A DNA stretch of 64,000 nucleotides from Hyphomonadaceae bacterium UKL13-1. GTDB lineage: Bacteria; Pseudomonadota; Alphaproteobacteria; Caulobacterales; Aquidulcibacteraceae. Positions 51,594 to 60,796 of this stretch are shown here, one piece after another; the stretch's first letter is position 1; each line of letters opens with the position of its first letter. The translations under genes were made by a program, and so were the position numbers. The notes beneath the pieces are model-generated. The model saw only the letters and a list, made by a program, of their open reading frames with translations, ran no database searches and was not told the origin of the DNA. The stretch is from contig CP012156.1 in the NCBI GenBank assembly GCA_001602435.1, forward strand, positions 372,001-436,000. The letters run 5' to 3'.

Positions 51594-53438
51594 ATGTCCG
51601 ACTTTTTTGATGATGAAGACGACGCCTCGACGCGTCAGCAAAAGGCCCATATCGGCCAGATTATGCGTTACCTCTGGCGGCATTGGTCCAGCCAGCCTGT
51701 GAAGTTCTTCGCCGTTGTCGTGCTGATGATGGCCTCGACAGCGTGTGAGCTTCTCTTGCCCGCTTTGTCCGGGCGGATCGTTGAGACTTTGACGAAAGGT
51801 CCGCAAGCTGCCGATCGGGCCTTTGAACTATTCTGGATTTTTGCGGCGATTGCGGCTGGCATGTTCGTTCTGCGCAACATTCTGGTGCGGGTTTGGAACC
51901 TGTTTGCCGCGCGCAATATGGCCAATATCACGAGCTCTAGCTTTCGGGACGTCCAGCGCTTCTCAAGCCAGTGGCACAGCGACAATTTCGCAGGCGCGAC
52001 GGTGCGGCGGGTTAGCCGCGCCATGTGGGCCTATGACACGCTGTCTGACAATTTCCTCTGGTTCATCCTGCCCGCCGCCATTGTCTTGCTTGGCTTGACT
52101 GGGATGATGTTGGCAACTTGGCCAATGGTTGGCCTTTATGTCGGTGGGTCGATCACGCTGTTCACGTTGGCCAGTATTCTGATTGCGCGGTTCTATATCC
52201 AGAAGGCGAATGAGCGATCCAATTCCGCTGATACAGCCATTGGGGCCTCACTGGCGGATGCTGTCTCGGCCAACCCTACAGTGAAAGCCTTTGGGGCAGA
52301 AGCCCGCGAAGAAGCCCGTTTTGGCGGCGTGGTGGAAAAGTGGCGCGGCCTCGTGGCCACCACTTGGATGCGCTATGCTGACGGTTGGGCCGTGTCCAAC
52401 ATCATCTTATGGTCGCTTCAAGTCGGGCTTTTGGGGCTGGTGCTGATCGAATGGCGGGAAGGCCGGGCAAGCCCTGGGGATGCGACCTTTGCTTTGACCA
52501 GCTATTTCTTGATCGCCAGCTATCTCCGCAATTTAGGCGAAACAGTACAGCAAGTTCAGCGTGGCTTTGCCGATATTGAAGATGCCGTCGCCTATAGCTT
52601 GGAAGTCGAAGACGTGGCGGATGCACCATATGCCAAGCGCTTTGTGCAAGGCAATGGCGAGATCGTGTTCGATCAGGTCACGTTCGGCTATCGCGGGCAG
52701 AGCGAGCCCTTGTACCAAGACTTCTCATTGACCATTCAGCCGGGAGAGACCGTGGCACTGGTCGGTCAAACCGGGTCTGGCAAGTCGACTTTCGTAAAGC
52801 TGTTGCAGCGTCTTTATGACGTGGATGCCGGTGCCATCCGGATAGATGGCCAAGATGTGCGGCATGTACGCCAAGATAGTCTGCGCGGCTCCATTGCCTT
52901 GGTGCCACAAGACCCAGCCTTGTTTCACCGCAGCCTTCGGGAAAACATCGCCTATGCCCGCCCGGATGCCAGTCTGGCAGACTTAGAAGCGGCGACGCGG
53001 GATGCGCGCGCGTCTGACTTCATTGGTCGTTTGCCGAAGGGGCTTGAGACCCAAGTGGGTGAGCGGGGGGTTAAATTGTCCGGTGGGGAGCGTCAGCGAG
53101 TGGCACTGGCGCGCGCCTTCTTGGCCGATGCCCGTATCTTAATCTTGGACGAGGCGACATCCTCACTCGACACCCAGACAGAGCGAGACGTCCAAGACGC
53201 GATGAAGGCCTTAGCAAAGGATAAGACGACCATCCTGATTGCGCACCGCCTATCGACTGTGCGTGAGGCGGATCGAATCTTGGTGTTTGAATCGGGACGT
53301 ATCGTTGAGCAGGGAACACATGACACCTTGGTGGCAAAAGGTGGTGCCTATGCCCGCCTCAATGCGCTGTCGGTTGGTGATAAACTGGGCGGCGACTTGG
53401 ATTTGCATGCCGAGCTGCCCGTCCAGCATGCCCCATAA
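51594..53438 (+). CDS. ABC exporter, fused permease and ATPase (MsbA/LmrA-type)
   Basis: 614 residues. An N-terminal permease of six membrane helices (about 35-320) and a C-terminal ATPase: Walker A GQTGSGKST (about 390-398), Q-loop around SIALVPQDPALFH, signature LSGGERQR, Walker B ILILDEATSS, H-loop IAHRLSTV. The half-transporter must dimerise. It exports an unknown substrate. The LPS gene kdsA lies upstream, but a hairpin and 336 bases separate them, so a link to lipid A or Kdo export is not established. No clear ribosome site before ATG 51594. Confidence 0.92.
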   Translation: MSDFFDDEDDASTRQQKAHIGQIMRYLWRHWSSQPVKFFAVVVLMMASTACELLLPALSGRIVETLTKGPQAADRAFELFWIFAAIAAGMFVLRNILVRVWNLFAARNMANITSSSFRDVQRFSSQWHSDNFAGATVRRVSRAMWAYDTLSDNFLWFILPAAIVLLGLTGMMLATWPMVGLYVGGSITLFTLASILIARFYIQKANERSNSADTAIGASLADAVSANPTVKAFGAEAREEARFGGVVEKWRGLVATTWMRYADGWAVSNIILWSLQVGLLGLVLIEWREGRASPGDATFALTSYFLIASYLRNLGETVQQVQRGFADIEDAVAYSLEVEDVADAPYAKRFVQGNGEIVFDQVTFGYRGQSEPLYQDFSLTIQPGETVALVGQTGSGKSTFVKLLQRLYDVDAGAIRIDGQDVRHVRQDSLRGSIALVPQDPALFHRSLRENIAYARPDASLADLEAATRDARASDFIGRLPKGLETQVGERGVKLSGGERQRVALARAFLADARILILDEATSSLDTQTERDVQDAMKALAKDKTTILIAHRLSTVREADRILVFESGRIVEQGTHDTLVAKGGAYARLNALSVGDKLGGDLDLHAELPVQHAP

Positions 53439-53494
53439 GGCGACTGATAAGTGTGCAATGCCAGCCGCTTAACTGCCCTTGCCCTCATCGCAAT

Positions 53495-53526
53495 CCCGTG
53501 ATCATGTGCGCGCCACAGATCACGGG
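53495..53526. terminator. Strong hairpin between ABC exporter and POT transporter genes
   Basis: CCCGTGATC (53495-53503) and GATCACGGG (53518-53526) are perfectly complementary; TGTG/CACA continues the stem after a single A bulge. It lies between two genes on the same strand. No T tract follows, so it may be a terminator of low U content or a processing/stability element. Confidence 0.55.
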
Positions 53527-53558
53527 GCTGTTATAGACAGCGCTCAGGGGGAGTTATC

Positions 53559-55340
53559 ATGTCGGATCTTTGGGGTGTTATTTGGAACATCGTGTTTGCC
53601 GGTGGGCTTTTGGTGACGTTGGGAACGATTTTCCCCGTCGCCAGAGAAATGAAAAATCACCCCAAAGGCTTGCGCGTTTTGTTCTTTGCCGAAATGTGGG
53701 AGCGCTTTTCCTATTACGGGATGCGTGGCCTGCTGACGGTCTATCTGGTCCAGCACTTCCTGTTTGACCAGGCCGACGCGCAGAAGACCTATTCCTCTTA
53801 TACGACGCTGGTTTATCTGTTGCCCTTGGTCGGCGGGGTGTTGGCAGACCGCTTCTTAGGCACGCGCAAGGCCATTGCTTTCGGGGCTTTGGCGCTGGTG
53901 TTTGGCCACTTTGCAATGGGTTTCGAGGGCAAGCCCACGACCCAGACCTTGACCTATCAAGGCGCGACGTATGAATTCGTCACCCAAGGACGCAACGAGG
54001 ATTATGTTGCCAAGCTGAAGATTGGCGAACAAGCCTATGCTTATAGTGCTTCGGAAAAGGGCATTGAGATCAAGGATCTGCCTGCTACCGCACCAGTTCC
54101 AGCCCTCCTGCCGGCTGGCAGCTATGAGTTGAAGAAGGTGAAGTCGGAAGGTCCGTTTGAGATCATCTTCTACATCGCTCTTTCCTTGATCATTCTGGGC
54201 GTGGGCTTTTTGAAGCCCAGTATCTCCTCCATTGTTGGTCAACTCTATCCGGAGGGCGACCCACGTCGAGACCCAGGTTTCACCCTCTATTATTACGGCA
54301 TCAATTTGGGGGCATTCTGGGCCGCTATTCTCTGCGGTGCCTTAGGGACTGTTGTGGGCTGGTGGGCAGGCTTTGGCCTTGCAGGCGTCGGCATGCTGGC
54401 GGGCTATATCGCCTTTGTGCGCGGCAAGGACAGCTTGGAAGGCAAGGGCGAACCGCCCAATCCTGAAGCCTTGAAGAAGAAAGTCTTGGGCCCGATCAAT
54501 CTTGAGACCGCCATCTATATCGGGGCGATTGTCTCGGTGCCTGCGATTTGGTTCTTGGTACAAAACAACCAATTGGTCGGCAATATGTTGGCCTTGGGCT
54601 CGGCTGCCGTCCTGATCTACATCGTCTATCACATGATGACGGCATGCAGCAAAGAAGAGGCTGGCCGCCTAATCTTGGCTTTGGTCTTGATCGCGGCTTC
54701 GGTTGTGTTCTGGACATTGTTTGAACAAGCCGGTTCGTCGCTGTCACTCTTTACCGCGACCAACGTGGCTTTGCCGAATAATGGCTTTGTCAGCATCAGC
54801 GCGCCGCAAACCCAAAGCTTCAACTCAGGCTTTATTCTAATCTTTGCCCCCGCCTTTGCGTGGCTCTGGGTGAAGCTGGGTCAGCGCAATATGGACCCAT
54901 CGGCGCCGATGAAATTCGCAATCGCCTTGGTGCAAGTGGGTCTTGGCTTCTTGATCTTGGTTTGGGGCGCGAAGTTTGCCGATGACCAGGCCCGCGTGCC
55001 CGTGATCTTCTTGGCACTGGCCTATTTGCTCCACACGACCGGTGAGCTCTGCTTAAGCCCCGTAGGCCTCAGCTGGATGACGAAATTGTCCACGCCAAAA
55101 CTGCTTTCGACCTTGATGGCAACGTGGTTCTTGGCAAGCTCTGGCGCGCAATATCTAGGTGGCATCATCGCGCAATTGACTGCGACCGAGACAGTGGCGG
55201 GTCAAGTCACCGATCCTGCCAAGGCCTTGGCGACCTCGCTGGAAGTTTTCAGCACCATTGGTCTGTGGTCGATTGGGATCGGGATCGTGATGGCCTTGGC
55301 GTCGCCACTTCTGAAGAAGCTGGCTCACGGCGTGAAATAA
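53559..55340 (+). CDS. POT/PTR-family proton-dependent oligopeptide transporter
   Basis: 593 residues. Proton-coupled di- and tripeptide uptake through the inner membrane. The family ExxERFxYY motif is in FAEMWERFSYYGMRG (residues about 44-56), with GGVLADRFLGTRKAI and KPSISSIVGQLY. About 14 helices are present. Between helices 3 and 4 there is a large periplasmic insert of about 75 residues (GKPTTQTLTYQGATYEF to KKVKSEG), longer than in E. coli DtpA and typical of a marine/alphaproteobacterial subgroup. ATG 53559 follows GGGGGAG. Confidence 0.93.
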   Translation: MSDLWGVIWNIVFAGGLLVTLGTIFPVAREMKNHPKGLRVLFFAEMWERFSYYGMRGLLTVYLVQHFLFDQADAQKTYSSYTTLVYLLPLVGGVLADRFLGTRKAIAFGALALVFGHFAMGFEGKPTTQTLTYQGATYEFVTQGRNEDYVAKLKIGEQAYAYSASEKGIEIKDLPATAPVPALLPAGSYELKKVKSEGPFEIIFYIALSLIILGVGFLKPSISSIVGQLYPEGDPRRDPGFTLYYYGINLGAFWAAILCGALGTVVGWWAGFGLAGVGMLAGYIAFVRGKDSLEGKGEPPNPEALKKKVLGPINLETAIYIGAIVSVPAIWFLVQNNQLVGNMLALGSAAVLIYIVYHMMTACSKEEAGRLILALVLIAASVVFWTLFEQAGSSLSLFTATNVALPNNGFVSISAPQTQSFNSGFILIFAPAFAWLWVKLGQRNMDPSAPMKFAIALVQVGLGFLILVWGAKFADDQARVPVIFLALAYLLHTTGELCLSPVGLSWMTKLSTPKLLSTLMATWFLASSGAQYLGGIIAQLTATETVAGQVTDPAKALATSLEVFSTIGLWSIGIGIVMALASPLLKKLAHGVK

Positions 55341-55343
55341 GGT

Positions 55344-55386
55344 TGGTATCTTCTGGTCAGAACGTCCCTTTGACCAGAAGATACCA
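55344..55386. terminator. 16-bp perfect inverted repeat, bidirectional terminator overlapping the TonB-receptor 3' end
   Basis: Arms 55344-55359 and 55371-55386 are perfectly complementary around an 11-base loop. The repeat starts 3 bases after the POT stop and includes the last codons of the convergent receptor gene (YLLVKGTF). The position between convergent genes supports a shared terminator; neither side has a long T tract. Confidence 0.7.
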
Positions 55387-57462
55387 GACCCCATCCTTGG
55401 ATCGCTCCCGATATTGGGTTTGACGCACCACCCCTGACCGTCGGTCGGGGGTGAAGTCTGTCCGCAGACGGTTGAAGGTCGTACCATTTGGATCTTCGAC
55501 ACCAAATTCTAAGCTCAAATTCTTGTAAGCCTTGGTCTCAATCCACGCACCCCAATTCTGGATCGTGTCCCACAAAAAGGTCTGGTCGGGGCGGTACTCG
55601 CGGTTATTATTGCCGCGCCAGTACCACGCACCCATCCGCAACTTCTTTTTGGGAATTTCATAGGTGATGTTGGTGTTGAAATTCTTGCCATTCCAGCCAG
55701 AGAATGGCCGGGTCTTATTGGTAATTGGGTCTGTCAGCTCTGAATCGCGCCAACGGTAATTGCCTTCAATCTCTAGGCCTTCCAAGAGTGCGGCTAAAGG
55801 GATGGTCCAAGAAACATTATAGCCCCAGCGCTCTGCTTCCGGCACATTGCCCAAAGCCACGCCGCCATTGCGGGTCGGCACGAGAGTCAATTGATCTTCA
55901 AATTTTTCTTGAACGAGGGAGACATTGATCACCCCACGCTTGCCCCAGCGTCGCTCCACGCCGATCAGGCTCGACCACACTTGCTCGGGCCGCAGTTCGG
56001 GGTTGCCGCTATTCTGATTGTTGTCACCGACAGAGGCTGAGTCCGCAAAGGCTCCAAAGTCCAATTGCCCAACGACACGTTCAACCTCGACCCGATAGGT
56101 CCAGCCATTATGGGGCTTCCAAGCGGCTTTGATCCGTGGTTTTGGATAGAAGAAAGAGCGCTTCTTGCCAGAAGCCCCGGTCTGCTCAATGGTCGACCAT
56201 TCTCCCGTAAGGGTGGATTCGAGGGTTAGCTTGGGCGACAAAGTCCATGAATCGCTGATGAAAGCTTCCTTCCGGTTCTCCGACACCTCGGTCGAGGAAA
56301 TGTCGGACGGGCGAACCACAAAGACAATGCCATTGCCTTCAGCATATTGGCCGACGAAATCCAGACTATTGTAAGCCAGTTCGCCGCCAGTCTCGATTTG
56401 GTGGGCTCCGAATTTCTTTTTGAATGTTAGGCGCGCCACCCGCTCTTCATTGGTGGAGTCGGCAATAAAGCGACCGAAATTTTTGGTCTGCCCAACGGTG
56501 TTAAAGCCTGCGAGATCAAGGTTTTCGTCCTCCGTAGCCTTTGCCAATAGCGCAAGCTTGCCGGTCCATCCGGCCACATCACGTTCTAAGTCGCCGCCAA
56601 TTTCCCAGCGCTTGGTCGAGCCTTCTTCCTTACCCTCGTCAACCCGAAACGGCACAATAGCATTCGGTCGAAATGCCACATGGACCCAGTTCCGGCTAAA
56701 CTTGCCTTCCATATAGCTGGCATTGGCATTGAGCTTGGTTTCACCAATCTTGCCGTCCATCGCAAAGGTCGCTTGGGCATATTTTGAGCGACGACGATCA
56801 TCATTTGGCCCGCGCTCGGTATAAACGCCGGAGGGCGTCAATAGGCCCTCATAGCCGATGAAGTCTTCAACATTTTCAATTTCGGCATGCAGACCCGTGG
56901 TGACATTAAAGCCGCCCAGCTTTGAGGTATAAGATGTGTCGAGTTTGGGCTTGATGCGGCCACTCCCCACGCCCGTGGCTTGCACTTCCCACTTGCCACT
57001 AGCCTTATTGTTGGCCTTGCGGATCACATTGACGACGAGGCTCTTGCCCGGTGCTAATGCACCTGCAGCGGCCCCTTCCAAGAGTTCGATCTTCTCAACA
57101 TTTCCGGCAGGAATCCGCGCAAGTATGGAGAATAGACCCTCATTCTTGCTCGTTGGCCGTGAGCCGTCGATCAGCACATTGCCGGCGGCCCCGCCAAATC
57201 CGCGAACAGACTCGCCATCATCAATGTTGAAGCCTGGAATGCGAACCACCATGTCGGCGGCTGTTTGGGGCAAAATGTCAGTGAAGTATGCTGGCTGAAA
57301 GGTGCGCTTACCATCAACCAAGTCCGGCAAGGCATTGGCCGCACCAGAAGTTGGGCCGGGACTAGCTGCTGTTTGCGCCAAGGCGGGCGTCAAGCAAAAT
57401 GTGCCGACAAGAACAAGAGGTGCAAGCGCAAAAGCAAGCGTGCGATTAGATATAGGTGTCAT
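55357..57462 (-). CDS. TonB-dependent outer-membrane receptor
   Basis: 701 residues. Signal peptide (cleavage near PALAQ-T), plug domain (DILPQTAADMVVRIPGF, VRGFGGAAGNVLIDGSRPTSKNEGLFSILARIPAGNVEKIELLEG), then a beta-barrel ending in the aromatic residue Phe. TonB-dependent receptors import substrates too large or scarce for porins. The plug is shortened and lacks a clear N-terminal TonB box; members of this subgroup appear in Caulobacterales and Sphingomonadales and are linked to sugar or oligomer uptake. The substrate cannot be told. ATG 57462 is chosen over an upstream frame start. Confidence 0.88.
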   Translation of the reverse strand: MTPISNRTLAFALAPLVLVGTFCLTPALAQTAASPGPTSGAANALPDLVDGKRTFQPAYFTDILPQTAADMVVRIPGFNIDDGESVRGFGGAAGNVLIDGSRPTSKNEGLFSILARIPAGNVEKIELLEGAAAGALAPGKSLVVNVIRKANNKASGKWEVQATGVGSGRIKPKLDTSYTSKLGGFNVTTGLHAEIENVEDFIGYEGLLTPSGVYTERGPNDDRRRSKYAQATFAMDGKIGETKLNANASYMEGKFSRNWVHVAFRPNAIVPFRVDEGKEEGSTKRWEIGGDLERDVAGWTGKLALLAKATEDENLDLAGFNTVGQTKNFGRFIADSTNEERVARLTFKKKFGAHQIETGGELAYNSLDFVGQYAEGNGIVFVVRPSDISSTEVSENRKEAFISDSWTLSPKLTLESTLTGEWSTIEQTGASGKKRSFFYPKPRIKAAWKPHNGWTYRVEVERVVGQLDFGAFADSASVGDNNQNSGNPELRPEQVWSSLIGVERRWGKRGVINVSLVQEKFEDQLTLVPTRNGGVALGNVPEAERWGYNVSWTIPLAALLEGLEIEGNYRWRDSELTDPITNKTRPFSGWNGKNFNTNITYEIPKKKLRMGAWYWRGNNNREYRPDQTFLWDTIQNWGAWIETKAYKNLSLEFGVEDPNGTTFNRLRTDFTPDRRSGVVRQTQYRERSKDGVWYLLVKGTF

Positions 57463-57636
57463 GGGTGTTTCCCCGCCCAAACAAAACAATTGACCCCTCT
57501 ATCCCCGATTATTTCTTCAATTACCCGTGAAAAGGCTGTCATGAAGTTTTTTTAATTGAGGGACTTATGAGTTTGCGTGCGCTTTGAGGCAGGGGGTTAC
57601 TTTCCCAATTGCCCGCTCCGGTCTAAGTCGTAGCTC

Positions 57637-59007
57637 ATGACCACTGCGCGCTTGCTTGCTTGTTTATGGATTTCTGTAGTCGGGCTTGGCCTCTCAGGCC
57701 TTGAGCCTGTGGGTGCGCAGAGCGTAGGGCCAGCACCAGCGGGCCCCGCCGTCGGGTTGGGCAACGGGTTCGCTGATCTTTCTGCCCGACTTCAGCCTGC
57801 TGTCGTTGCGATCCGGGCTAAGCGCTCCTTAGTCGGTGCCCCGCGCGATTCCGTGCATGCAGCTGCAGGGGGGGCTTCAACGGGCTCGGGCTTTGTGATT
57901 GATCCGCGCGGCGTTGTCGTCACCAATAACCATGTCATCGAAGGCAACGACCGGTTTGAGATTATTCTGGTGGATGGCACAACCTTGCCTGCCACCTTGG
58001 TCGGACGCGATACGGAGACCGATCTCGCCGTTCTGCGCACTGCGGGGGCACAGCGTTTGGCCAGCGTCACTTGGGGCAATAGTGACGCGGCACGTGTTGG
58101 CGATTGGGCCATCGCGATTGGCAGCCCGTTTGGTCTTGGTAATTCCTTGTCGGTCGGCGTGATTTCGGCTCGCAACCGCGATTTGCAGGCCGGGCGCTAT
58201 GACGACTTCTTGCAGACCGATGCAGCCATCAATCGTGGCAATTCCGGCGGGCCTTTGTTCAATGCGCGCGGTGACGTGATTGGCGTCAATACAGCCATCG
58301 TCTCGCCCGGCGGCACGCAAGGTGGTTCGGTTGGGGTTGGCTTCGCGGTGCCGTCGAATTTGGCGCGCAAAATTGTGTCCGACATTCTTCAAACCGGCAG
58401 CGTGCAACGCGGATGGATTGGGCTGCGCGCGCGCCTATTGACGCCTGAGGAAGGCGGTACCGGGCAGAATGGCGTCATTGTTGCCGACGTCGCAGCCAAC
58501 TCGCCTGCTGCCAAGGCTGGTTTGCGTATGGGAGATCGGATCTTGAAATGGGCAGGTCAGCCCGTGACAGATCCACGTGCCTTAGCTCGCTTTGCCGCTG
58601 CAGCACCGGCGGGTTCCAAAATAAAGGTCGAAGGATTCCGCGGGCGACAAGCCATTTTTGCCAATCTGGTTATCGGGCGCGCTCCCACCGAAGTGCGGGC
58701 ACCCACGCCGCAAGCGATGCCCACGGTCTCTGTGATGGGTTTGGTATTGCGTGCAGCCGCCCCGTCTGATCGTCCAAAACTGCCGCCCGAAGTGCGGGTC
58801 GTCGTCACAGCTCTCGATCCGTTTGGGCCTGGCAAGGATCAGGTTCGCCCAGGCGATGGCTTGCTTGAAGTGCAAGGTCAAGCAATCGCGAGTCCACAAG
58901 AAGCGCGGGCGGCGCTGCAGGCTGCAACCCGCAAACGCGATGCTGTCGTTATTCGCTTGTATCGGGATGGGCAGCCGATTTATCGGGCGCTGCGTCCAAC
59001 GCGCTAG
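57637..59007 (+). CDS. DegP/HtrA-like periplasmic serine protease with two PDZ domains
   Basis: 456 residues. Signal peptide, trypsin-like domain with triad His99 (TNNHVI), Asp129 (ETDLAVL) and Ser203 (RGNSGGPLF), then PDZ domains at about 255-345 and 365-456. The second PDZ (ALDPFGPGKDQVRPGDGLLEV) is more divergent. HtrA proteases degrade misfolded envelope proteins. There is no strong ribosome site before ATG 57637. It is divergent from the TonB receptor and is followed 88 bases later by the PstS/OmpA fusion gene on the same strand. Confidence 0.92.
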   Translation: MTTARLLACLWISVVGLGLSGLEPVGAQSVGPAPAGPAVGLGNGFADLSARLQPAVVAIRAKRSLVGAPRDSVHAAAGGASTGSGFVIDPRGVVVTNNHVIEGNDRFEIILVDGTTLPATLVGRDTETDLAVLRTAGAQRLASVTWGNSDAARVGDWAIAIGSPFGLGNSLSVGVISARNRDLQAGRYDDFLQTDAAINRGNSGGPLFNARGDVIGVNTAIVSPGGTQGGSVGVGFAVPSNLARKIVSDILQTGSVQRGWIGLRARLLTPEEGGTGQNGVIVADVAANSPAAKAGLRMGDRILKWAGQPVTDPRALARFAAAAPAGSKIKVEGFRGRQAIFANLVIGRAPTEVRAPTPQAMPTVSVMGLVLRAAAPSDRPKLPPEVRVVVTALDPFGPGKDQVRPGDGLLEVQGQAIASPQEARAALQAATRKRDAVVIRLYRDGQPIYRALRPTR

Positions 59008-59095
59008 TAACAGGCAGCGAAGCTAGACCTTTTAGTTCGCCTCGACTATCGCTTGGCACTCGAAATAGCAGACTTGGTAACCTGGGGAATTCTGG

Positions 59096-60766
59096 ATGGC
59101 AGACGGCCGCGACGATGTGCCTTTTGACTGGAATAAGGTGATCAACCCAGACTCCCCAAGGAAACCCGCAAAACCAGCGCCTCGCAAAGGCCCAGCCTTG
59201 CCGAAAATGCCGCGTTTCAACTTGAAGCTTGATTTGCTCGGTTGGTTGATGGCTGTGACGGGCTTGGTGATTGTTGTCGGCATTCTGGTGCTTTTTTATA
59301 TGTCTTGGTTGTTTCAAGCCGAAGGGCAGCGCGTTGCCGCGCAGGACCAAGGGCAAATTCCAATCACTGAGGACTTTGCAGCAGGGCAGGCCAAGCCAGC
59401 CGACGTGCTTTTCCGGATCGGTGGCGCGTCGAGCATGGGCCCCAATGTGATGATGGATCTCGTATCGGCTTGGATGCGGGTAAGGGGCTATTCCTCTGTG
59501 CGGGCAGAACAAGGTGACAAGGTCATTGAAGTGACCGGGTCGCGGGGCGGAAAAAATGCCCGCGTGCTGATTGCGCTAGGCTCCTCTCATGGTGGCTTTG
59601 AAGCTTTGACACAACGACGCCTCGAGGCGGTGATGTCGTCCCGCCAAGTCCTGCCCGGTGAAGCAGACCGCCTGTCGGCCTTGGGCAATTTCACCAATGC
59701 ATCGAGTGAAAAGATCATTGGGCTGGATGCCAGCCTCGTCGTCGTCAACCGCAATAATCCGATCAATCGGATCGACACCGAAACCTTGAGCCGGATTTTG
59801 AGTGGTGAATTCACCGATTGGAATCAGGTTTCTAAGGATGGTTCCGGCCGCATTTCGATTAAATTGGAAAATCTCGGTGCGGATTTTGACTCCAGCCCAG
59901 CTGGACGTCTATTGGGCGATCGTGAGCCGCCTGAAACCGTCACTTTCTTGGATGATCCCGTCGCCGTGGCCGACGCAGTTAGCCGAGATGAAAAGGCGAT
60001 CGGGATTACCCGCCGGGGCAGCGGTGGGGTTAAAGCACTAGCGTTGAATGAACGCAGCGCACGCTCGGTTGGTGCCGATGATTTCTCGATCTCGACCGAG
60101 ACCTACCCCTTTACAGAACGGCTGTTTGTTTATGTCGGCTCGTCGGGCGGCGATCCTAATGCACGTGATTTTGCCGATTTTGCGATTTCCCAACCGGGCC
60201 AAGAACTAGTGGCGCGCATGGGCATTACGCCTCTGCGGTTAGGCGCGGTAAAGGTCTTGTCCCCGCCGGATGCACCGAATGACTATCGAACCTTTGGCCG
60301 CTTTGCAGAGCGGATGAATTTTGACATTCGCTTCTATGATGGTGCCAATCAGCCAGATTCACGCGCGGAAGAAGACCTCAAGCGCTTTGTTGCCTTCATC
60401 AATAAGAACCAGATTGATAAGCGTCGGATCGCGGTATTGGGTTTTGCCGACAATGTGGGCGCTCGCGTCACCAATATCGGCCTAGCACAATCGCGGGCGG
60501 AAACCGTCGCTTTGGCGTTACAAGGCCTTGGCGTCACCCCTGGCGTTGTGCGTTCTTACGGCGACTCTTTGCCAGTCGGCTCAAATTCCGACGAGCGCGG
60601 ACGCATTCGCAATCGGCGGGTGGAAATTTGGCTGTGCGCGCCACCGGCTTGCCCACTCATCAATCTAGGTGCTGAAGCGGAAACGACGACACGGGGCATA
60701 CCAGCCGGTGTTCGCTTGGGCCCGCCGCGCGCCCCTGCGGAAGGTGAGCCGGTGCCGAAGGGCTAA
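59096..60766 (+). CDS. Membrane-anchored PstS-like binding protein fused to a C-terminal OmpA domain
   Basis: 556 residues. A Pro/Lys-rich cytoplasmic start, one membrane helix (about 46-72), a periplasmic PBP-like domain (about 100-390) with phosphate-binding-protein features such as RIGGASSMGPNVMMDLVSAWM, TGSRGGKNARVLIALGSSHGG and VVVNRNNPINRIDTETLSRILSGEFTDWNQV, then an OmpA-like domain (about 415-525) ending NRRVEIWL, which binds peptidoglycan. The combination would tether an anion-binding module between inner membrane and cell wall. GGGGAA precedes the ATG. Confidence 0.88.
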   Translation: MADGRDDVPFDWNKVINPDSPRKPAKPAPRKGPALPKMPRFNLKLDLLGWLMAVTGLVIVVGILVLFYMSWLFQAEGQRVAAQDQGQIPITEDFAAGQAKPADVLFRIGGASSMGPNVMMDLVSAWMRVRGYSSVRAEQGDKVIEVTGSRGGKNARVLIALGSSHGGFEALTQRRLEAVMSSRQVLPGEADRLSALGNFTNASSEKIIGLDASLVVVNRNNPINRIDTETLSRILSGEFTDWNQVSKDGSGRISIKLENLGADFDSSPAGRLLGDREPPETVTFLDDPVAVADAVSRDEKAIGITRRGSGGVKALALNERSARSVGADDFSISTETYPFTERLFVYVGSSGGDPNARDFADFAISQPGQELVARMGITPLRLGAVKVLSPPDAPNDYRTFGRFAERMNFDIRFYDGANQPDSRAEEDLKRFVAFINKNQIDKRRIAVLGFADNVGARVTNIGLAQSRAETVALALQGLGVTPGVVRSYGDSLPVGSNSDERGRIRNRRVEIWLCAPPACPLINLGAEAETTTRGIPAGVRLGPPRAPAEGEPVPKG

Positions 60767-60796
60767 AAGCTCTGCGACACCTGCCACATACGCGAC

